A DNA stretch of 64,000 nt from Kapaibacterium sp038202665 (GCA_038202665.1 JBBRES010000001.1:1-64000), one strand, 5' to 3'; shown: positions 50,277-59,467, counted from the first letter of the stretch. The notes: a model not told the origin generated them from the sequence alone. Translations and numbers: made by a program.

Positions 50277-51616
50277 TCGGGCATGACAAAGTCGATGATG
50301 GAATCCACAGAATCACGAACTGCCGCTACGAGTACATCTCTATCTCCACTTGCTCCGATCACCCAATTCTTTGAATCGAAGTAGCGTTGTTGGACGTCGA
50401 ACAACGATTCAACCGTGAAGCCTTGTAGTGCTGTAATGTACCGTTCATAATAGGCTTCGTCAAGTCCGTGCAGAATGCGCATCCACACCATTCCGGCCGT
50501 TTGTTGCGGCGTTTCGTTTGAACGCGCGAACTGACCGAGCATGTGCTGACGTGCATCATTCAACTCTTCGACTCCAACGGGTTCCGTGTGCAATCTGAGT
50601 AGTTCGCTCTTGATGGTTGCAATGGTATCGGCCGTGAAGTTGTTGCCAACGCTTGTCACGATCTCGATTTGCTGACTCTGCAAACGCACGTTCGGATAGG
50701 CATACGCGCCATACGTGTATCCCTTCTGTTCTCGCAGTACAGAGAACAACCTAGCCATCGTGTACCCACCTAGGATTGACGAAAGCAATTGCAATGCGAA
50801 CGCATCGGGATGCAGAAGGCCAACCATGGGCAAACCAATGCGCAACGCGCTCTGTACAGCATCATCCTTTGCGGCAATGCAAGCAGTGCGCTGCAACATG
50901 ATCGGTGCAGGTCGTACAATGGCTTGACGAGAGGGTGTAGACGCCGGCAACTCCTTCGTTCGCGCGATTAATGCGGCGAGAACCGCATCGCGGTCGAAGG
51001 CGCCCGTAAGGAGTACGGTCCTGCGTGCCTGCACAAAGCGCTCATGTACATGGAGCATGCGATCGCGCGATATCGATCGGAGAGTAGAAGGACTACCTTC
51101 TCGGCCTACTGCATAGGGATGACCTGAATAGGCGATCTGTGCTTCTGCACTCATCGCAAGCCAATCGGGATCCGACTGATTCATGGTGGCATCGGCAATG
51201 CGCACTGTGCGCTGCCGTTCGATTTCTTGCTCATCGAAGCGTGGTGTGAACGCGCTGTCGTAGACTAACTCTACAAGGTCGAGCGCATATTCTTTTAGTC
51301 CCACACCAACCACCGACGTGCTATCGCGGTCTGCGCTACTCGAGACGTTGCATCCTCGATACTCCACTTCTTCTGCGAAGGCATCGGAGGAAAGACGCGC
51401 CGTGCCTCTACTCATCATCGATGCAGCAAAGGCCGTTTCGCCAGAGATCACGTCGTCAACGCAACCCGTGTGAGCAATCACCGTGATGCTCATGAGGTCT
51501 TCGTCAGGTCGGTGGATCACATAGGCAACACTCCCATCCGGAAGTGCGACGTGCTCGGTTGGCGGGAATTGAAAATGCAGTGGTTCGGTCGAGAGCGGAG
51601 GGGTAACAAGTGACAT
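50273..51616 (-). CDS. M16 metallopeptidase-like protein lacking the zinc motif
   Basis: A 447-residue M16-fold protein. The usual zinc motif HxxEH is missing: the corresponding stretch after the conserved Asp/Gly reads GETAFAASMMSRGT. The rest of the fold is preserved (LTGAFDRDAVLAAL, LLSSILGGYTMARLFSVLREQKGYTYGAYA). Such inactive subunits normally pair with an active M16 protease, but none is adjacent. It is the first gene of the minus-strand operon and is divergent from the SDR gene, only 17 bp away. Confidence 0.88.
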   Translation of the reverse strand: MSLVTPPLSTEPLHFQFPPTEHVALPDGSVAYVIHRPDEDLMSITVIAHTGCVDDVISGETAFAASMMSRGTARLSSDAFAEEVEYRGCNVSSSADRDSTSVVGVGLKEYALDLVELVYDSAFTPRFDEQEIERQRTVRIADATMNQSDPDWLAMSAEAQIAYSGHPYAVGREGSPSTLRSISRDRMLHVHERFVQARRTVLLTGAFDRDAVLAALIARTKELPASTPSRQAIVRPAPIMLQRTACIAAKDDAVQSALRIGLPMVGLLHPDAFALQLLSSILGGYTMARLFSVLREQKGYTYGAYAYPNVRLQSQQIEIVTSVGNNFTADTIATIKSELLRLHTEPVGVEELNDARQHMLGQFARSNETPQQTAGMVWMRILHGLDEAYYERYITALQGFTVESLFDVQQRYFDSKNWVIGASGDRDVLVAAVRDSVDSIIDFVMPE

Positions 51617-51633
51617 GTCCGTAAATTACACCT
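51617..51633. promoter_or_regulatory. 17-bp divergent promoter region with palindromic core
   Basis: The whole gap between two divergent ATGs is GTCCGTAAATTACACCT. Its core GTAAATTAC is an odd palindrome placed 4 nt from each start codon, so TAAATTAC and TAATTTAC could serve as -7 elements in both directions. The match to TAnnTTTG is partial. Confidence 0.35.
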
Positions 51634-52395
51634 ATGAAGAACACCATCGTCTTGATTACGGGTGCATCAGCAGGGATCGGAGAAGCATGTGCTGAGATCT
51701 TCGCCGCGGCGGGAGCTCGATTGATCTTGTGGGCGCGCAGAGAGGACCGTCTGGAGGCCCTTGCCACCTCGCTCCGTGAGCGTTTTGCCGTAGAATGCCT
51801 TGCCACTGTTGTAGACGTGCGCGACGTGGCCGCGGTGAACCAAGCTATTGCCTCCCTTCCGCCTTCCTGGAACTCGATTGACGTGTTGATCAACAATGCA
51901 GGACTTTCGCGTGGTCTGGAACCTATCCACGAAGGCGTGATCGAGAATTGGGAAGAGATGATCGACACAAACATCAAGGGCCTGCTGTATGTGACGCGAG
52001 CCGTCACACCATCCATGGTCAACCGTGGAGTCGGCCATGTAATCAACGTGGCCTCGATCGCAGGCATGCAGGCCTATCGCGGAGGCAATGTGTACGGCGC
52101 AACGAAGGCGGCTGTTCGTATGCTTGGAGAGAACATGCAGGTAGACTTGAATGGGACGGGAGTGCGCGTGTGCACGGTAGACCCAGGTCTCGTGGAGACC
52201 GAGTTTTCGATGGTGCGGTTTCGCGGCGACGCAGACAGAGCCTCTACCGTCTACAAAGGGTATCAGCCTCTTACGGCGCACGATGTGGCTGAAACCATTT
52301 TCTTCGTTGCCACACGTCCTCCACATGTAAACATTCAAAACATTCTTCTCACGCCAACGGCACAAGCCTCGGCAACGGTTGTCCATAAAACATGA
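51634..52395 (+). CDS. Short-chain dehydrogenase (YdfG-like)
   Basis: A 253-residue classical SDR: TGASAGIGEA cofactor loop, NNAGLSRG, VINVASIAG and the catalytic YGATKAAV; the PGLVET segment follows. Basic residues after the second strand (WARREDR) favour NADP. It resembles 3-hydroxy acid dehydrogenases of the YdfG group; the substrate is not known. It overlaps acyP by ATGA. Confidence 0.92.
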   Translation: MKNTIVLITGASAGIGEACAEIFAAAGARLILWARREDRLEALATSLRERFAVECLATVVDVRDVAAVNQAIASLPPSWNSIDVLINNAGLSRGLEPIHEGVIENWEEMIDTNIKGLLYVTRAVTPSMVNRGVGHVINVASIAGMQAYRGGNVYGATKAAVRMLGENMQVDLNGTGVRVCTVDPGLVETEFSMVRFRGDADRASTVYKGYQPLTAHDVAETIFFVATRPPHVNIQNILLTPTAQASATVVHKT

Positions 52396-52664
52396 GTACT
52401 ACGGTTCATTTTATAGTCGGCGGCAAGGTCCAAGGTGTTGGCTTCCGTCGGTTCGTCCTTCACGCCGCCAACAGTCTCAATCTCAAAGGCTTTGTGACGA
52501 ATCTCGAAGACGGCACAATCGAATGCGTTGCGCAAGGTGATGTGTCGGGACTTACGGAGTTTGAAACCCTTCTCCGTCAAGGTCCTCGATTCGCGCTCGT
52601 GAACTCCGTAACATGTACGGATGTTGACGGCGCCAAGCAGCACACATCCTTTCGCATAATGTAG
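52392..52664 (+). CDS. acyP: Acylphosphatase
   Basis: A 90-residue enzyme: VQGVGFRRFVLHAANSL (catalytic Arg) and GFVTNLEDGTIECVAQG (catalytic Asn). It hydrolyses acyl phosphates in the cytoplasm. It lies between two short-chain dehydrogenase genes, overlapping the first by 4 bp and 9 bp before the second. Confidence 0.95.
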   Translation: MSTTVHFIVGGKVQGVGFRRFVLHAANSLNLKGFVTNLEDGTIECVAQGDVSGLTEFETLLRQGPRFALVNSVTCTDVDGAKQHTSFRIM

Positions 52665-52673
52665 GACACGTTC

Positions 52674-53558
52674 ATGATCATCGACAAGAATTCTGTCGTT
52701 CTCATTACCGGTGCCAGTAGTGGCATTGGAGCATCACTTGCCGTGCTTTGTGCTTTACGCGGTGCAACGGTGGCACTTGTTGCACGAAGAGCAGATAGAC
52801 TTTCCGCTGTTGCAGATGCAGTGCGTGCGGCTGGTGGGGCGCCCGTTGTGATCGTTGCAGACGTAAGCAACGAAGAGGACTGCGACCGCATTGTGCGAAC
52901 AACGATCGAACAGGCGGGCACCATAGACGTGCTTGTGAACAATGCTGGGCGCGGCAATTGTGCTAGTGTCGAAAACACCACCACGGAACAATTGCAAAAC
53001 ATAATGTCGCTAAATGTGTATGCACTTTTCTGGCTCACAGGTCGCGTCTTGCCAATCATGAAGGCGCAGAATTCTGGCAGCATCATTACGGTGTCGAGCG
53101 TTGCGGGCAAGATGGGATTTCCGTTCAACGCGGCATACGTTGCCGCTAAGCACGCAGCAGTTGGATTCACTGCTGGACTGCGCGCAGAACTCATGGCTTC
53201 CAACATTCATGCAACGGTGGTATGTCCGGACGGAGTAACAACAGAGTGGGGCATGGCCACTGAAGGCTCCCCTATCGGCGAGCTCTTTGTAAAAGGCATT
53301 CGGAAGTCCAAGAGATTCGCGCAGGATCTCGGACGACCCTTGCCGCCTCTCAAGCGCATGATCAGTGCGGACGATGCAGCACAGGTGATCTTCGATACCA
53401 TCGAAGCAGGCAGATCGAACGACGTCTACACGCACGATGGTTCGCGCGAGCAGACGATTGCAGTTGCGACGGATCGTATGATGCAAGAGGATGCAATGTC
53501 GCCTCTTTTCCTAGGCATGCATGAAGCTTATCAGGAGCTCACAACGCAACAAACATGA
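52674..53558 (+). CDS. Short-chain dehydrogenase
   Basis: A 294-residue SDR: TGASSGIGASLA, VALVARRADRL (NADP-type), NNAGRG, ITVSSVAG and the catalytic YVAAKHAAVG. A C-terminal 60-residue extension beyond the classical fold (KRMISADDAAQVIF onward) resembles the DltE/SDR extended group. It is not a close copy of the SDR at 51634. The stop overlaps the patatin/Omp85 start (ATGA). Confidence 0.92.
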   Translation: MIIDKNSVVLITGASSGIGASLAVLCALRGATVALVARRADRLSAVADAVRAAGGAPVVIVADVSNEEDCDRIVRTTIEQAGTIDVLVNNAGRGNCASVENTTTEQLQNIMSLNVYALFWLTGRVLPIMKAQNSGSIITVSSVAGKMGFPFNAAYVAAKHAAVGFTAGLRAELMASNIHATVVCPDGVTTEWGMATEGSPIGELFVKGIRKSKRFAQDLGRPLPPLKRMISADDAAQVIFDTIEAGRSNDVYTHDGSREQTIAVATDRMMQEDAMSPLFLGMHEAYQELTTQQT

Positions 53559-55951
53559 AGCGAGCCCTGTGCACCATCTACGTCCTCATGTTCGCCATTG
53601 CCGTTACGTCGATGCATGCCACTGCACCATCTACACATCCTCGGTTGGCATTAGTGTTGAGCGGCGGTGGAGCGCGTGGCATCGCACAGATTGGCGTGCT
53701 CAAGGAACTCGAACGCGCAGGAATTAAGCCGGATGTGATCATTGGTACGAGTATTGGTGCAATTGTTGGTGGCTTGTATGCGGCAGGCTATACGCCCGAA
53801 CAGCTCGACTCCATATTCACGCACACGGACTGGGATCAAATTCTCTCCCTTGGCGGTGATACAAAGCGCGAACAACTTTCTCTTTCGCAAAAACAAGAAG
53901 ACGATCGCAGTCTCTTCACGTTGAGGTTTCGCAACTTCAATTTCGTGGTCCCACAGGCCATTGGTGGCAGTGCGAAGTTCTCGGCGCTCTTGCAGAACAT
54001 TCTATGGAAAGCGCCTCTCAATACGGTTAACAACTTCGATTCGCTTCGCATTCCCTTTCGTGCTATCACCACCGATCTCTCGAACGGTCAATGGCTTGCG
54101 CTCGCACGTGGCAACCTAGCAACGGCTCTTCGCGCCAGTGCAACGTTCCCGTTGCGATACGCACCGGTACGGTTTCACGATACAATTCTGGTAGATGGTG
54201 GACTTGTAGCAAACATCCCCGTTGATGCAGCACAAACGTTTCAGCCTGATGTGCTTCTCGTGATCAATACCGTGAGCGATTATCTCACGCCCGATCAGCT
54301 CACGACGCCTTGGAACGTGGCCGATCAGGCGTTGACGGCTGCTATGAAGCAACGTGATCAGGAGCACCTCGATTCAGCAGACATTGTGATCACGCCTGAT
54401 GTGGGATTTCATTCCACGTTCGACTTCTCGAACATCCCTTCGCTGATTCGCGCTGGAGAGCGGGCTGCGCGAGCAATGATTCCCGCTCTGCGAGAAAAGC
54501 TCACGATGGTTCAGACGTCGACGGAGTCGGCACAGCCACCATCCGTAGAGTTCATCTCCGTGACGGGCGTTCCAGACGTTGTCGTGAGTGTTCCAACGTC
54601 ATGTACACCTGCTCAGGCACGCATTGCAATACAGGAACAATTGCATCGAAGAGGATACCACTTCGGCTATGTGCGCAGCGAAGTATTCGACCCCGTCTTA
54701 CATACGTTCACTGTTGATGTAGATGACGGTAGGATGGTGTCATTCGGTATCGATCCGCGCCGACCCATCGATTCGGCAACAGCACGTCGCGAACTCACCT
54801 TCGACATCGGAGACCAAGTAACAACACCATTGCTTGAGCGCAGCGCATTGAATCTTCGTGCCTCGGAGATGTTTGACGACGTCGACATTACCATACGACC
54901 GAGCTCTACTGGCAGGGGAATTCATGTAGAGGTTGGTGGTGCCGACCGTGGCAATCAGATGTTGCGCGTGGGAGCACGCGTAGACAACGAACGCTTCCTC
55001 CAAGGTGGCGCAGACCTTGTTGCAACAAACGTTGCCTTCACGGGCGTGCGCGCCGCGCTTCGCATTGCTGGCGGTGAGCGCAATGGCGAGCTTGCCCTCA
55101 CTCTCGAAGTGCCCCGCTTTATGGGCTCGATGTGGACGGCAAGTATGCGCGGATACACGTCGTTCCGGCACGTATGGATCTATGCAGATGAAACCTCACG
55201 TCCCATCAATGAAACTGTGCGCTCAAAGGTGGACCAATTCTCCGAAGACCGGTTTGGAATTCGTGCAACGGCTGGGAAGCAGCTTGAAAAAAATGGTGTG
55301 ATTCAGGCGGAGTTTCGTTATGAGCAGCAGCGCTACCGCGGCCTGAACGACAGCATTGCGCCTGCCTTCCAGCGCCTTGCCACCATTCGCGGCCTTGTTC
55401 GTTGGGACGATCTGGACCGCCTTGTCTTTACGACAAGAGGTCGCGTGATCGATCTCTCACTTGAATCAAGTTTACTCTCGTTGTCGAACGGACTCTCGTT
55501 CACGAAGATCAACGTTCTCTATCGCGGATTTTTGAACTTCGATCCGGTGGTGATTTCGCCAACAGTTCACTTTGGTGCGGCAGACCTCACGCTACCTCCG
55601 TCAGAGCTCTTCTCCATGGGTGGACAAGACATTTTCTTCGGAATGCGTGAAGACGAGCAGCGAGGTCGGCAAATCGTTCGCGGCTCCATGGACGTTCGTG
55701 TGAAGTCGCCCGTCCCATTGTTTTTCGACACTTACTTCAGCGTCCGCTACGACGTGGGCGCCATCTGGACAAAACCCGAAAACATCAAATTGTCCGACAT
55801 GCAGCATGGTCTTGGAATCACGCTCGGCGTCGACACGCCGGTTGGGCCCGCTGTCCTCTCGATTGGTCGTAGATTCTACTTTCTGGAGTCACCCGCGGCA
55901 ATTGCGTGGGGCCCCGTACTCGGCTACTTTGCCTTTGGCATTCGCATCTAA
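53555..55951 (+). CDS. Patatin-like phospholipase with POTRA and Omp85-type barrel (PlpD-like)
   Basis: A 798-residue protein: signal peptide, then a patatin domain (LVLSGGGARGIAQIG oxyanion loop, GTSIGA nucleophile Ser near residue 68, VDGGLVANIP with the catalytic Asp). A POTRA-like segment follows around residues 330-410, then a 16-strand Omp85/BamA-type barrel ending GYFAFGIRI. This order is that of type Vd autotransporters such as PlpD. It should carry a lipase across the outer membrane. Confidence 0.93.
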   Translation: MKRALCTIYVLMFAIAVTSMHATAPSTHPRLALVLSGGGARGIAQIGVLKELERAGIKPDVIIGTSIGAIVGGLYAAGYTPEQLDSIFTHTDWDQILSLGGDTKREQLSLSQKQEDDRSLFTLRFRNFNFVVPQAIGGSAKFSALLQNILWKAPLNTVNNFDSLRIPFRAITTDLSNGQWLALARGNLATALRASATFPLRYAPVRFHDTILVDGGLVANIPVDAAQTFQPDVLLVINTVSDYLTPDQLTTPWNVADQALTAAMKQRDQEHLDSADIVITPDVGFHSTFDFSNIPSLIRAGERAARAMIPALREKLTMVQTSTESAQPPSVEFISVTGVPDVVVSVPTSCTPAQARIAIQEQLHRRGYHFGYVRSEVFDPVLHTFTVDVDDGRMVSFGIDPRRPIDSATARRELTFDIGDQVTTPLLERSALNLRASEMFDDVDITIRPSSTGRGIHVEVGGADRGNQMLRVGARVDNERFLQGGADLVATNVAFTGVRAALRIAGGERNGELALTLEVPRFMGSMWTASMRGYTSFRHVWIYADETSRPINETVRSKVDQFSEDRFGIRATAGKQLEKNGVIQAEFRYEQQRYRGLNDSIAPAFQRLATIRGLVRWDDLDRLVFTTRGRVIDLSLESSLLSLSNGLSFTKINVLYRGFLNFDPVVISPTVHFGAADLTLPPSELFSMGGQDIFFGMREDEQRGRQIVRGSMDVRVKSPVPLFFDTYFSVRYDVGAIWTKPENIKLSDMQHGLGITLGVDTPVGPAVLSIGRRFYFLESPAAIAWGPVLGYFAFGIRI

Positions 55952-55962
55952 GGATCCATCGC

Positions 55963-56955
55963 ATGGAAAAGAACATCTTTCAAAAGATCATAGACAAAGA
56001 GATTCCTTCCACCATCGAGTACGAAGACGATCTCGTTATCGCTGTTCGTGACATCGCACCGTCGGCACCCGTTCACGTGCTGATTATTCCCAAGAAACAC
56101 ATCACCAGTGCGAATGAGATCACCGCTGATGATGCAGCCCTTGTAGGCCACGTCTTCCTTGTTGCCCAACAATTGGCCACCAGGTTGGGCATCGATCGCA
56201 GTGGCTACCGCATCGTTACCAATGTGAATGCAGACGGCGGACAAACCGTTTTTCATCTGCACTTTCACATCCTCGGTGGCGAACCACTTGGCCGCATGAA
56301 TTCTGCAAGGGCTTCGCAAGGGAAGCAAGGCGGCAGGGGCATTTTGCGCGAGGCGGGTGTGATCGTTCTCTTCGCCATCGGTCTTGCCGTGTTCTACAAT
56401 GCAATGTCGCCCAAGCAACTCGAATGGATCAAGCCAGTCTATACTGCAGTCCCCACGAACGACGATGCGATCGACCAGCTCATCGCCGTTGCTCCTGCAA
56501 GCAATCCTCCTTCAACATCAACAAGTATTACTCCGACTACGTCGGCCACCACGACGCCCGCCGTGCCTGATCCGAAGCCGCATGCGTCTGATACGCCAAA
56601 GCCCGCTGCCGCTCCGTCGCTTACGCCTACTGAGCATGCAGACGCAACGAAGTCGCTCACACTCGCGCAATTCAAAAAACTCATGGGCAAGCCCAACGTT
56701 GTTCTCATTGATGCGCGCCTGCAAGAGAAGTACGATCAAGGTCATATTGGCAACGCCATGAATATTTATGGCAGCGAGGTAGAGCAACACATACCAGAAC
56801 TCATCGCAATTCCGCAAGACAAAATCGTTATCATCTACTGTGATGGCGGACATTGCGAACTGTCGCATCGTGTTGCCGACGTGTTCACGCGGTTCGGATA
56901 TCCTAACGTTTTTGTCTTTCTTGGAGGCTGGGCAGAGTGGAACGCACAGAAGTGA
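55963..56955 (+). CDS. HIT-domain protein fused to membrane-anchored rhodanese
   Basis: A 330-residue open frame. Residues 1-115 are a complete HIT/HinT domain (IFQKIIDKEIPS start, HVLIIPKKHI, triad HLHFHILGG). A transmembrane segment near 125-150 (VIVLFAIGLAVFYNA) and a Pro/Thr/Ser-rich linker (about 150-230) follow, then a rhodanese domain (VVLIDARLQEKYDQGHIGNAM and the active loop YCDGGHCELS). HIT domains act on nucleotides in the cytoplasm; the rhodanese would lie in the periplasm. An internal ATG near 56299 could start a separate rhodanese. The ATG at 55963 fits HinT starts. Confidence 0.85.
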   Translation: MEKNIFQKIIDKEIPSTIEYEDDLVIAVRDIAPSAPVHVLIIPKKHITSANEITADDAALVGHVFLVAQQLATRLGIDRSGYRIVTNVNADGGQTVFHLHFHILGGEPLGRMNSARASQGKQGGRGILREAGVIVLFAIGLAVFYNAMSPKQLEWIKPVYTAVPTNDDAIDQLIAVAPASNPPSTSTSITPTTSATTTPAVPDPKPHASDTPKPAAAPSLTPTEHADATKSLTLAQFKKLMGKPNVVLIDARLQEKYDQGHIGNAMNIYGSEVEQHIPELIAIPQDKIVIIYCDGGHCELSHRVADVFTRFGYPNVFVFLGGWAEWNAQK

Positions 56956-58133
56956 CATCATCTCTCGCAACGAAGCAGGTGCTTACGCAACTCGCATCAC
57001 GATTTGGCCTCGTGGGCGAATCGCCCCTGATGATGCAGGCGATTTTACGGTTGCTTCAAGTGGCACCGACAGATCTGACGGTGTTGATCACAGGTGAGAC
57101 CGGAACAGGCAAGGAAGTATTCGCGCACGCTGTGCACGAACTCAGTCAGCGCAAGAAGGCACCCTTCGTAGGTGTGAACTGCGCAGCCATTCCTGAGACT
57201 CTGCTGGAGAGCGAACTCTTTGGCGCAGAGAAAGGAGCTTATACTGGCTCCGTAGAACAGCGAAAGGGCTTCTTCGAAACCGCTCATAAGGGGACAATTT
57301 TTTTAGACGAGATTGGTGAGATGCCGATTGGCACACAAGTAAAACTCTTGCGCATTCTTGAAAGCGGCGAGTTCTCTCGATTGGGCTCGTCGGGCAATCT
57401 CAAGGTAGACGTACGCGTGGTGGCAGCTACGAACAAGGATCTAGCGTATGAAGTACGTCAAGGTCGGTTCCGACAAGACTTGTATTTCCGCCTGAACTCG
57501 GTGAACATCGTCTTGCCGCCGTTACGTCAGCATCCGGACGACATTCCACTGCTCGTTGAACACTTTGCGCATAAAGTGGCGGAGAAAAATCACATCACCT
57601 ATCAAGGCATCGACGCAGATGCTGCAGCTGTGCTCGAAGCAATGCCCTGGCAAGGAAACGTACGAGAGCTGAGGAATATCGTCGAGACGATGGTGACGCT
57701 TGAGCAGGGATCTCGCATCTCTTCAGGTATGATCCAACGATACCTTCCCCAACAGCAGACGTTTGAAGAGCCACGCTCTACGCAGGCCATCGTTCGGGTG
57801 GTGGATCAAGCCTCGACGGTGCACGATCCGGATGCACAAATGATCTATCGGCTGCTGCTACAGCTCACGAACGACGTGAACGACATGAAGACGGTGCTGC
57901 GACATCTCGTGGCGATGGGCATGGAAAGTGTGACTCCATCGAGTACGGCAATTATGAGGGCGCCACAAGATCAGCCTGTCGCCCCAGTCGAGCTTAACCT
58001 TGCCGCCATGGAACGTGGTGCCATAGAAGAAGCACTCCGTCGGTCGAAAGGTAACCGCAGAGAGGCTGCAGACATGCTTGGGATAAGCGAACGAACGCTC
58101 TACCGAAAGATCACCGAGTATCAGCTCGACTAA
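56937..58133 (+). CDS. Sigma-54-dependent transcription activator without sensor domain
   Basis: A 398-residue protein: a short N-terminus, AAA+ domain (ITGETGTGKE Walker A, FLDEIGEMP Walker B, AATNKDL, R-finger FRQDLYFRLN) and a C-terminal Fis HTH (EEALRRSKGNRREAADMLGISERTLYRKI). The sigma-54 contact loop reads GAYTGS where GAFTGA is usual. There is no receiver, GAF or PAS domain, so regulation may be by level or a partner. GTG start 56937 with GGAGG 9 nt before it; it overlaps the HIT-rhodanese gene by 19 bp. Confidence 0.88.
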   Translation: MERTEVTSSLATKQVLTQLASRFGLVGESPLMMQAILRLLQVAPTDLTVLITGETGTGKEVFAHAVHELSQRKKAPFVGVNCAAIPETLLESELFGAEKGAYTGSVEQRKGFFETAHKGTIFLDEIGEMPIGTQVKLLRILESGEFSRLGSSGNLKVDVRVVAATNKDLAYEVRQGRFRQDLYFRLNSVNIVLPPLRQHPDDIPLLVEHFAHKVAEKNHITYQGIDADAAAVLEAMPWQGNVRELRNIVETMVTLEQGSRISSGMIQRYLPQQQTFEEPRSTQAIVRVVDQASTVHDPDAQMIYRLLLQLTNDVNDMKTVLRHLVAMGMESVTPSSTAIMRAPQDQPVAPVELNLAAMERGAIEEALRRSKGNRREAADMLGISERTLYRKITEYQLD

Positions 58134-58873
58134 GTAAGCGGGAAAATGCAAGGACGCGATGGTGCCGCATCTCCGTCGAACGCTGGTGCGTTGAACATGA
58201 GCAAATACTCTCCGTCGGGAATCTCGTCAGCTACAAAGATCATCTCCGTGATCGTTCGTTCCGGACGTGGTGCGTGAGGCCATTGCCAAAACATTTTATG
58301 CGCCGCGAGTGCACCGGCGTCTTCTTCACGATCAACAGATGGCAGGTCGATAAGGAGATGTTGAATACCAAGCTCATGTATGTACTGCATCGCCTCTACC
58401 TCTACATATGCCGGATTATTCCCAGACCACAGACGATGCCGCTTCGACACATCATTCGGACGTGTACGAATGATAAGAGCGGGTGTATGCTCTGTAAGCG
58501 TTGCCGTGAGATCTGCCCGCGTCACGAGAAGATCTCCCGACGTTTGTTCTCGCAGTGGAACCGAGATCACGCGCGCCTGTATGAACAGATCGCGTAGGCA
58601 ATCCTTCAGAACGTAGTTCTTCCCGGCAACATGTCCGATGCACTCCGTATGCGTCCCATTGCCATGCGGCGCTATCGTCACTACGTCGCATCGAACAGGT
58701 CCGCCCTCTTCAATACTCCCTACAAATGTCCCCGCACGAAATGGTTCGAAGCGTGCATTCGGCAAATGAAACGCATTGGGAAACTCGATATCCGAGATAG
58801 CGATCGAAAGATCGTAGAACACGGTGTTGTTCCACGTTGCCGCTTTTCCGTTGATGGTCACTGTATGGTTCAT
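58130..58873 (-). CDS. Cyclase / kynurenine formamidase-like hydrolase
   Basis: A 247-residue protein of the cyclase family (KynB type): the metal motif HGNGTHTECIGH (HxGTHxx-xxxH) near residue 70. Other conserved parts are HLLIDLPSVDREEDAG and the C-terminal EYLLMFNAPAFDGD. It would hydrolyse an N-formyl or cyclic amide bond, possibly N-formylkynurenine, but no kynurenine pathway genes are nearby. The ATG at 58873 is used; the in-frame TTG at 58891 is an alternative. Its stop overlaps the convergent sigma-54 activator by 4 bp. Confidence 0.85.
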   Translation of the reverse strand: MNHTVTINGKAATWNNTVFYDLSIAISDIEFPNAFHLPNARFEPFRAGTFVGSIEEGGPVRCDVVTIAPHGNGTHTECIGHVAGKNYVLKDCLRDLFIQARVISVPLREQTSGDLLVTRADLTATLTEHTPALIIRTRPNDVSKRHRLWSGNNPAYVEVEAMQYIHELGIQHLLIDLPSVDREEDAGALAAHKMFWQWPHAPRPERTITEMIFVADEIPDGEYLLMFNAPAFDGDAAPSRPCIFPLT

Positions 58874-58997
58874 GCTCACAAAAATGCGCAAATCGAATCA
58901 TGAGAACGTTCCTCCATTTTTGCTTTCCGGTGCGCTTTGGCAGCTCCCTTAACCGGAACGTGTCACGATACACCTTCGTAGCGGAACAAGTAGTGTG

Positions 58998-59027
58998 TTG
59001 CGCATGAGTTCGCAATTCCTATTTTCG
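58998..59027 (+). promoter_or_regulatory. ssb promoter TTG-N19-TATTTTCG
   Basis: TTG at 58998-59000 and TATTTTCG at 59020-59027 are separated by exactly 19 bp, the layout of Bacteroidota housekeeping promoters. Transcription would begin near 59032, about 22 nt before the ssb ATG. Confidence 0.65.
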
Positions 59028-59053
59028 TTCACCATAATCAGGTAGGTGTGGGT

Positions 59054-59467
59054 ATGTCTCGAACCTTGAACAAGGTCATGCTGATCGGTAACGTCGGCAA
59101 GGATCCAGAAGTGAACTTCACGCCAAGCGGTGTGAAGGTGGCGCAGTTCCGTCTAGCCACGTCGGAAACGTGGAAGGACAAAGAAGGGTCGCTGCAAGAA
59201 CATACCGATTGGCATACGGTGATTGCGTGGCGCGGATTGGCTGACGTGGTCGAAAAACTTGTACGACGCGGAACGCGCGTCTATGTAGAAGGCAAGATTC
59301 AATCACGCACGTTTGAAGACCGAGAAGGCAATAAACGATACGTCACAGAGATTGTGGCCGACAACTTGCTCCTCTTGGATGCGAAGCGTACAGACCAGCC
59401 GGGCGGACACGCCGACACGGAACATGTCGAAACCATATCGAACAACTCCGACGAAATCCCCTTCTAA
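59054..59467 (+). CDS. ssb: Single-stranded DNA-binding protein
   Basis: A 137-residue SSB: OB-fold start LNKVMLIGNVGKDPEV, WHTVIAWRGLADVVEKLVRRGTRVYVEGKI in the middle and the acidic interaction tail ending DEIPF. It coats single-stranded DNA during replication and repair. The ATG at 59054 is preferred over a GTG two codons earlier. Correctly spaced promoter upstream and strong terminator downstream make it a single-gene unit. Confidence 0.96.
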   Translation: MSRTLNKVMLIGNVGKDPEVNFTPSGVKVAQFRLATSETWKDKEGSLQEHTDWHTVIAWRGLADVVEKLVRRGTRVYVEGKIQSRTFEDREGNKRYVTEIVADNLLLLDAKRTDQPGGHADTEHVETISNNSDEIPF

